A stretch of DNA of 64,000 nucleotides, taken from assembly GCA_029237695.1 (NCBI GenBank), contig CM055275.1:10366899-10430898 (forward strand), read 5' to 3'. Below are positions 58,077 through 64,000 of the stretch, in pieces; position 1 is the first letter of the stretch, and every line of letters begins with the position of its first letter. This DNA comes from Conchocele bisecta. Lineage: Eukaryota > Mollusca > Bivalvia > Lucinida > Thyasiridae. The notes beneath the pieces are model-generated. The model ran no database searches. It was not told the DNA's origin and saw only the letters and a list, made by a program, of their open reading frames with translations. Both the position numbers and the translations under genes were made by a program.

Positions 58077-58272
58077 CACGACACCGGCAACAAATGTGCC
58101 CCCTACGGTACCTCAGATCCGACTGCTTCCGAAGGCAACTACATTATGTTTGCAAGCGCGACGATGGGAGACAAGCCACATAACAACCAGTTCTCTGTCT
58201 GTAGCAGGGACAATATTTCACTCGTGCTCAACGGAATATTCAATTCCAAGGACAAATATAACTGCTTCAGGA
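58077..58272 (+). CDS. ADAM10: ADAM10-like exon 8 of window: third zinc histidine and Met-turn
   Basis: Acceptor TTTCTTTCATTTTCAG, donor GTGAGT; 65 codons plus one base. HDTGNKCAPYGTSDPT supplies the third zinc histidine, then EGNYIMFASATMGDKPHNNQ contains the Met-turn methionine typical of metzincins, followed by FSVCSRDNISLVLN and YNCFR. Human ADAM10 reads [31 protein letters not shown] here. A degenerate copy of the first ~30 bases lies at 57822, again with a hairpin element between copy and exon. The next intron opens into a SINE (58325-58625). Confidence 0.95.
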
Positions 58273-58324
58273 GTGAGTATCGGGGGTCTTTTTGGCCACG
58301 GGAGGGGTCATACCATATAATTCC

Positions 58325-58625
58325 ACTAGTGGGTGGTTGGTCAAGCGAATGCGACGGCATTAATTAACGGTAGGGATTCCTACTTATAGGAATCACAATT
58401 TGCCTGGTTTGGCCCTCGGGTACGTTTTTATCTTTGGCTCTTTTATTGCCCATTATAAAAGTAGTAAGATTATTACTGATCCTACTGCTTTTTGGAGGGG
58501 GCCAAGTGATTCTGCTGTGGCGAGGACCTGGCATCAGATCAGGATTATTCTGATTTCAGGGCTGAATATATATATATTTTTATTGTAAATAATCAGTTCT
58601 GATTTTGGGATTTTCCCCCCATTTG
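58325..58625 (+). mobile_element. SINE-2 fragment after exon 8
   Basis: GTGGGTGGTTGGTCAAGCGA, TTGGCCCTCGGGTACGTTTT, CAAGTGATTCTGCTGTGGCG, GGCATCAGATCAGGATTATT. Begins about 50 bp after the exon. Confidence 0.8.
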
Positions 58626-58626
58626 T

Positions 58627-58737
58627 ACAGTCGTTTCTGTCAAAATGTTCCGGGTTTATACGTGTACAAAGTGTTGTGCGTTGCGTATCCGTGGAGTTTC
58701 CGTTAGTTGCGTTTCAAACCGTGTGTCGTCGACGTGT
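58627..58737. mobile_element. left-end fragment of the CGTNTACAACG element
   Basis: Matches 13064-13172 almost base for base (TTTCTGTCAAAATGTTCCGG; GTTGTGCGTTGCGTATCCGT) and breaks at GTCGACGTGTA. Confidence 0.85.
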
Positions 58738-58975
58738 ATGATCATTGCACATCAAAAAATAAATAGAGAGAATAAATAGTAATGTCCGTAAACACGGTTA
58801 TCGTCCCTGATACGTCTGATATGTAGACGTATCAGGGACGATAACCGTGTTTCCTTAACATGTTTACGGACATTACTATTGATTGCCAATCAATACTTGA
58901 GATAATGGTGAATGAATGTTTATTTTGCCAACAAATGTTACAGATGATGTCTCTGATATAAAGAATGTACCTTGT
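58738..58975. mobile_element. AGGTACATG family fragment with a perfect foldback
   Basis: GCACATCAAAAAATAAATAG, then AACACGGTTATCGTCCCTGA, TACGTC and its exact complement up to AACCGTGTTTCC (58779-58885). Confidence 0.8.
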
Positions 58976-59148
58976 GGTCCTGTCTCTATATGACCTTAGC
59001 TGTTGGTGGGACGCTAAACCCATTCACTTTTACTTTTCATAGTATTTCCATCCCACTGGTCTGTCGGATGAGACTTTAAACTGTGGTCCCATCTCTATAT
59101 GACCTTAGCTGTTGCTGGAACGTTAAACCCATTCACTTTCACTTTCAA
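58976..59148 (+). repeat. SINE-1 body, tail duplicated
   Basis: TATGACCTTAGCTGTTGGTG, CATAGTATTTCCATCCCACT, GGTCTGTCGGATGAGACTTT and a second CTATATGACCTTAGCTGTTG. Confidence 0.8.
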
Positions 59149-59243
59149 ACCTCACATTCTGCATCAAAAATACGTTCATAGTATTTCCATAGCTACAATG
59201 TACATTATTTATGCATGTGATGTCGCAGCATGGATATAATCTT

Positions 59244-60259
59244 TAGCCAGGTTTTTTTTAAAAAAAATCCAGGCTATTGGATTGACGAAAGCCGGGCGGG
59301 CGGGCGGGCGGGCGGGCGGGCGGGCTGCGTCCACAATCAATGTTAAGTTTTCGTGTTTGAGTCCATTTCTTTGTTACTGTACCACCTAGGACCACCAAAC
59401 TTTCACAGTTTCATAATCAAGGGGTGCCCACCACATATTACTATCCAACATGTTACTTTTTTTTTAACTTGACCCATTTTTTTCCCTTTTTTCCGCGCAG
59501 TCGACTTAGCCATTTTCAATGTTAAGTTTTCGCGTTTACAATGTTAAGTTTTCGTGTTTGAGTCCATTTCTTTGTTACTGCACCACCTAGGACCACCAAA
59601 CTTTCACAGCTTCATAGTCAAGGGGTGCCCACCACATATTACTATCCAACATGTTACTTTTTTTTTAACTTGACCCATTTTTTCCGCGCAGTCGACTTAG
59701 CCATTTTCAATGTTAAGTTTTCGCGTTTACAATGTTAAGTTTTCGTGTTTGAGTCCATTTCTTTGTTACCGTACCACCTAGGACCACCAAACTTTCACAG
59801 CTTCATAACCAAGGGGTGCCTACCACATAAAACTATCCAACATGTGACCATTTATTTTACCTTCACCTATTATTTCTACGTAATTGACTTAGCCATTTTC
59901 AACGTTAACTTTTTAACGTACGTCTGGTTAAAGTTTTTTGGTTAAAAGTTTTTCGTTATACTATATCTCTGCAACTGCTTCGCCCATTACTTCACATGGG
60001 TGTTTATCATCATCCATATTTTCATTCTACCCCCCAACCGTGCGGCCCCTGTGCCCAATGTCAAGGTCAAATTACTTTGAATTTTTTTGTTAAAGTTTTT
60101 TTGTGTACTATATCTCTGCAACTGCTTTACCCATTACCTTGATACTTCACATGGGTGTTTATCATCATTGTCGCACCCGCTTGCAGAAAGCGCGATATCG
60201 TCGGCATTTTGGCATACGTTGGAAAAAACCTGGCCTTCGTGGCTTTGCCTCGTTTCTTG
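59244..60259 (+). mobile_element. pearl-like element family F, copy 5
   Basis: TAGCCAGGTTTTTTTTAAAA, (GGGC)n at 59294-59328, three CACAGCTTC/CACAGTTTC units, one GCAGAAAGCGCGATATCG unit and a shortened tail GGAAAAAACCTGGCCTTCGT, CTTTGCCTCGTTTCTTGT. Confidence 0.86.
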
Positions 60260-60321
60260 TATATTTCCATTTGACATTGAGGGACGCACTAAAGTGATCT
60301 GTGATGAACATGAATTTTCAC

Positions 60322-61665
60322 TTAACCCTTACAATGCAGAATTAATTTGTGTCGTCTGCTGAATATTTTTAGCTCACCTATTGTTACCGCAATGTGTCCG
60401 TCGTCGTCCGTCGTCGTCCGTGAACATTTTAAAACGTCTTCTCCTCGGTAACCATTGGGCCTATAGTCACCAAACTTCATGGTCATGGTCCTTAGGGTAG
60501 GGGATTACAAAATTGTTAAAATGACGTCATTACGTAATCCAAGATGGCGGCCGTCTAAAAATAACACAAATTCTTCAAAAATATTCTTCTCAAGAACCGC
60601 CAACCGGATTTCGACAAAACTTGGTAGGAATGATCGATGTACAAAGCTCTTTCAAAGTTGTTCAAAATGGTGACCCCGGGGTCAAAAATGGGCGTGGCCC
60701 GTGGGGTCAAATTGGGGTCAAATTTTATTTTGGATCGAATATGGTCATGTCCATGTCAAATTGAAGGTATCAAAGAGGCGATCGCTCTCGTACATTTTTT
60801 GTCAAAATTGGATGGTCTTGTCATCCAAGATGGCCGCCAAAAGGTCGTTCTTTTATTACAGATTTCAAAATTCTTCTTCACACGAACCGCTTGGCCCATG
60901 GTGGCCAAACTTCACAGTTATGGTCCATGGGTGAAGCCTTTTCAGATTTGATAAAACGGATGTCGTCGCTAATCCAAGATGGCCGCCATCTAAAAATAGC
61001 ACAAATTCTTACAAAATCTTCTTCCCATGAACCGCCAGCCGTATTTCGACGAAACTTGGTAGGAATGATCGACGTAGAATGCTCTTTCAAAGGTGTTAAA
61101 ATGGTGACCCCGGGGTCAAAAATGGGCGTGGCTCGTGGGGTCAACGATTATTTTTTACCAAATATGCTCATGTCGTATATCAAATTGAAGGTATCAATGA
61201 GGCGATTGCTCTGGTGTAATATTTGTCAGAATCGGATGATTATGTCATCCATGATGGCCGCCAAAAGGTCCATTTAAAATCGAGATTTTTAACATCTTTT
61301 TCTCAGGAACCACATGGCCGATGTTGGCCAAACTTCATAGTAAGTTAAGATCCTTGGGTGAAGCATTTTGAGATTTGGTAAAATGAGATTCATCGCTTAC
61401 CGTAATCCAAGATGACCGCCATCTAACAATAGCACAATTTATTTAAAACACATGAACTCTATGTCACATTCTCCTCTGGTGTTCATGGAGTTAGGTGAGC
61501 GAATTAGGGCCATCATGACCCTCTTGTTTATTTTTCCATTTTTCTCATCAAAAACTTGGTTTGGCAGCACTTTATAATCATTTCCAATGGAAATGATTCT
61601 AAAATGCTGCCAAACCATGTTTTTACTGATAGAAAAGACAAAATATGAATTATCAGCAGACGAGT
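60322..61665. mobile_element. TTAA-foldback (CCCTTAGCC family) copy 5, split by a pearl-like element
   Basis: TTAACCCTTACAATGCAGAA and GTCGTCTGCTGAATATTTTT (60322-60369), then insertion, then TTATTTTTCCATTTTTCTCA, TCATTTCCAATGGAAATGATT and CAGCAGACGA (61530-61665). Confidence 0.8.
60370..61530 (+). mobile_element. pearl-like element family A, complete copy
   Basis: Head AGCTCACCTATTGTTACCGC, GTCGTCCGTCGTCGTCCGT, then units with TAATCCAAGATGGCGGCCGT, GGTAGGAATGATCGATGTAC, GGTGACCCCGGGGTCAAAAA, and tail AGGTGAGCGAATTAGGGCCA, TCATGACCCTCTTGTTT. AGCTCACCT/AGGTGAGCG are inverted ends and AGGGCCATCATGACCCT is the 3' hairpin. Confidence 0.87.
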
Positions 61666-61689
61666 CCGGTCCATTCTAGAGCAACGGGA

Positions 61690-62645
61690 GTAGTGTGATT
61701 ATGGATACAATCAATCAAGCAATCAATCAATCAACCAACCAACCAACCACTCGCACAACCAACCAGTCACTCGATCAATTAATACCTCTCATATGGCCAG
61801 TAGCCGATTTCATCAAAATTGCAAATTATACTTTCAATTTAAGGATAAATTTATTATTATTTATTATACTGGATTTATTACATTATCACAGCCAAATAAT
61901 TCTGCATACTTGTAATCATCAAATATATACAGTCGTTAGTTCTGTATGAAATAATGAATTTCGGGAAAAATACTAGATAAGTATACTTTGCAATTTTGGT
62001 GAAAGCAGCTGCAGGTCATTTGTTTAATTGTCACCTTACTGTTAACCCTTTCACCCCTAAGTAACTGGAATGGATTTTGATATGTTAATGTTGCAACCAA
62101 TCCAATCGTCACAAAATGATTTTCAGACTAGTCCATTTATGAAAAGGGTGTGTGTTTTGTTCTCAAAAATATGAATATTTCTTTCAAAAAGTGCAGATCC
62201 TGATGAGACGGCTCGTAACATCTGCACTGTTTGCATAAACCGCTATAGCGGGCATTCGGGTTCAAACGGTTGAACAGACAGAAATCCTGATTTATCCAGT
62301 CAACACAGTGTGTATGTGCCGTGAAACACGGTGCCGTGAAACATTTTTGATATCCTGTCAATACGACCTAATCACTGCGTATGAATATGTGCGGTTGTCA
62401 TACTAGTCGATTCTCTGATTTTGAGGAGGTGGCTGGAGTTATTTTTTGCATTTTAAAGCTAATTGTAGTGTTGGCGAGATAAATAGAATACACGTAGTAG
62501 GTTAGTGCCGTGAATGGGAAAAAATGTCTGGCACGGCAGAGCCTCGCCCATCCCGTTTCCTAAGCCTTGCCAGATATGTTTTCCCATTCACAGCAAAAAC
62601 CTACTACTCGTTTTTAACCAATCAATCAATCAATTTCCCCCACAG
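61690..62645. other. intron before exon 9: repeats only
   Basis: CAATCAATCAACCAACC tract at 61707-61750; degraded TAGCCGATTTCATC foldback at 61801-62011; CCCTTTCACCCC foldback fragment 62042-62275; an inverted copy of 22903-22966 (GTGCCGTGAAACACGGTGCC) at 62296-62358; a long palindrome at 62478-62610 with ACTAACCTAC-type arms; then CAATCAATCAATCAA before the acceptor. Confidence 0.75.
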
Positions 62646-62808
62646 AGTCGGGTCCATTCTGCGGCAACAATCTAGTAGAAGAAGGTGAACAGTGTGACTG
62701 CGGGTACACAGAACAGTGCAATGATCAGTGTTGTACTGGCCGTAGCTCGAGAAATATACCCGGGGAAAACGCTAATATGTGTCGCCGTCTCTCTGGCAAA
62801 CAGTGCAG
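62646..62808 (+). CDS. ADAM10: ADAM10-like exon 9 of window: disintegrin domain start
   Basis: Acceptor ATTTCCCCCACAG after a run of CAATCAATCAAT; donor GTAATA. It completes one codon, then [36 protein letters not shown] and [12 protein letters not shown] plus two bases. This matches the beginning of the ADAM10 disintegrin domain (human [25 protein letters not shown] ... KPGKQC), which is cysteine-rich and helps recognise substrate. The insertion between CC and MC differs from the vertebrate protein. The open phase 2 end means at least one more exon follows beyond the window. The last ~25 exon bases with their donor are repeated at 63489-63513. Confidence 0.94.
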
Positions 62809-62876
62809 GTAATAACAATGTTAGCCCCTTATAGGCCAGATACAGTCACAGTAGTATGACTGTTTCCCCCGTTATT

Positions 62877-63306
62877 ATGCCACCGGGTTTCGAAGAAACG
62901 GGTGGCATATAGTGTTTGGACCGTCCGTCTGACCGTCTGTCCGTCCGTCCGTCTGTGTCTGTCGGGCCGGGCGGGTCGTCCGTCCGTCCGTCCGTCCGTC
63001 CGTTCTGTCCGTCCGTCCGTCCGGGCAGACATTCAGGTACTTATGTGGCTAGCCCCACAGGGTTATGGACTTGTTAAAGGATAGGGTTGCTTACAATTAG
63101 CCACCTAAGATATCGTTTTATGTGGCTAAAAGTGGTTTTATGTGGCTAATATTTCACATGCGATAAGCCACATAGTTACCTGAAAGTAAGAACGTCCGTC
63201 CGTCCGTCCGTCCGTCCGTCCGTCACACTTTTCGGTTAACCACTTTGTCACAGTTTCTCAAATATGCTGCAGGTGGCATCCGCGTTCGACAGACGCATTT
63301 CTTGTT
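62877..63306 (+). mobile_element. pearl-like element family D, longest copy
   Basis: GCCACCGGGTTTCGAAGAAA, several (GTCC)n blocks, a TGTGGCTAGCCCCACAGGGT segment, second (GTCC)n, then TTTCTCAAATATGCTGCAGG, TGGCATCCGCGTTCGACAGA, CGCATTTCTTGTTT. Inserted in the intron copy next to exon 9 but absent from the duplicated copy at 63565-63600. Confidence 0.88.
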
Positions 63307-63323
63307 TTCTCTATTTCTTTTGA

Positions 63324-63398
63324 AAAGTATATGTTGTTACCACTCATCTGAACCGTCTCGACGAGACGGTTCATATGAGTGGTAACAACATATAGTTT
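63324..63398. mobile_element. hairpin element, GAACCGTCTCG family, downstream of exon 9
   Basis: Arms AAAAGTATATGTTGTTACCA and TGGTAACAACATATAG around GAACCGTCTCGACGAGACGG. Preceded by TTCTCTATTTCTTTTG, the same text that precedes the copy at 63602. Confidence 0.9.
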
Positions 63399-63488
63399 TA
63401 TGAAGAAATAAACAAAATAATCAGAATTTTTTAAATAAAAAGTACCGGTGTTGTGTGTATCCATAAATGTCGATAGATTAACATGTGT

Positions 63489-63513
63489 AGACGTGTCTCT
63501 AGCATAAAGTGCA
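63489..63513 (+). pseudogene. partial copy of exon 9 (3' edge with donor)
   Basis: Twenty-five bases ending AGTGCAG match the last bases of exon 9 at about 20 positions, and the following intron (AACAATGTTAGCCC, ATAGGYCAGATACA) matches for a further ~50 bases. The donor is GTGATA rather than GTAATA. The duplicated unit continues into a hairpin element at 63602-63666, matching the one at 63324-63398. Confidence 0.8.
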
Positions 63514-63601
63514 GGTGATAACAATGTTAGCCCATTATAGGTCAGATACAATCACAGTAGTATTCATTTTTTACCCGCTATTTTCTCTATTTTCTTTTAT
63601 C

Positions 63602-63666
63602 AAAAGTATATGTTGTTACCACTCATCTGAACCGAGACGGTTCATATGAGTGGTAACAACATATGG
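63602..63666. mobile_element. hairpin element, GAACCGTCTCG family, second copy after exon 9
   Basis: Arms AAAAGTATATGTTGTTACCA and TGGTAACAACATATG; the centre is shortened to GAACCGAGACGGTTC. Part of the tandem unit that duplicated the exon 9 donor edge. Confidence 0.9.
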
Positions 63667-63673
63667 ATTTATT

Positions 63674-64000
63674 CAGGGCTCCAGATAAGGAATTTGACAT
63701 TGGGTACTGTTACTCCATACTTTTGAAATCAATTGGGTATTCTCAATTTTCAATTGGGTATTTTAAAAACGTTACCCCATCAATTTTTTTCAATTGGGTA
63801 TTTCCATATTTTGATTACAAAAACCGATTCGGAAACAAATCGTACTAATTTATGTATTAATGGTACTGTTTTGTTGTTCATATAATTAATTGAAGCATAA
63901 AATGATTAGTTCAAGTTTTCAAACCAAGTACATATAAGTAACTGTTACTAGAGTAATTGGGCTTATGGCATTTGTGACCAGTGTAGTTCCGGATCTGCTA
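63674..64000. mobile_element. hAT-like foldback element with ACCCAATT interior, left part
   Basis: CAGGGCTCCAGATAAGGAAT and TCAATTGGGTATT wording match the 10732 family in reverse; the other end is beyond the window. A TTGTGACCAGTGTAGTTCCG fragment of the 5091-type element is at the very edge. Confidence 0.65.

Noticed and set aside
58036..58320. 94-codon plus-strand frame overlapping exon 8
   Set aside because: It is in the wrong frame relative to the ADAM10-like coding sequence and crosses both splice sites.
62902..63084. Arg/Pro/Ser-rich short proteins (PSVRPSVR) here and at 36639, 40615, 43366
   Set aside because: They are translations of GTCC-type microsatellites at the heads of pearl-like elements.

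Overview
The window is intronic and repeat-rich DNA from an animal nuclear genome, most likely a bivalve mollusc. Three things point there. Non-autonomous elements of the pearl/Helentron-associated type, with CCGT-rich microsatellites and tandem cores, dominate. Several families of short foldback elements are present. Two SINE families share a 3' tail. No bacterial-type gene, rRNA, functional tRNA or CRISPR array is seen. A 500-base N run sits at 24279-24778.

One host gene is supported: an ADAM10/Kuzbanian-like membrane metalloprotease on the + strand. Nine coding exons (21339-21460, 22337-22514, 28117-28240, 29905-30084, 35846-35998, 38670-38856, 42532-42704, 58077-58272, 62646-62808) join with compatible splice phases into 491 complete codons. 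They cover the late prodomain, a candidate cysteine-switch exon, a furin-type RWKR site, the whole reprolysin-like catalytic domain ([11 protein letters not shown] with its third zinc histidine across an exon junction, then a Met-turn) and the start of the disintegrin domain. The 5' exons (signal peptide, early prodomain) and 3' exons (rest of disintegrin/Cys-rich region, transmembrane and tail) were not found.

Layout. 1-21338: no recognised exon; nested foldback elements, SINEs and pearl-like elements. 21339-30084: exons 1-4, with a 7-kb stretch of transposons and a CAATCAA minisatellite around exon 3. 30085-38856: exons 5-6, with a 3-kb minisatellite that grew inside a SINE and a triplicated 5' edge of exon 6. 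38857-58272: exons 7-8, separated by a 15-kb intron packed with pearl-like elements. 58273-64000: exon 9 and a duplicated copy of its 3' edge.

The most unusual pattern is that edges of three exons (6, 8, 9) recur as partial copies in adjacent introns, and in each case a hairpin element of one foldback family (core GAACCGTCTCG) lies between the copy and the real exon. A second pattern is that four of the nine splice acceptors directly follow CAATCAA/CAACCAA-type tracts.
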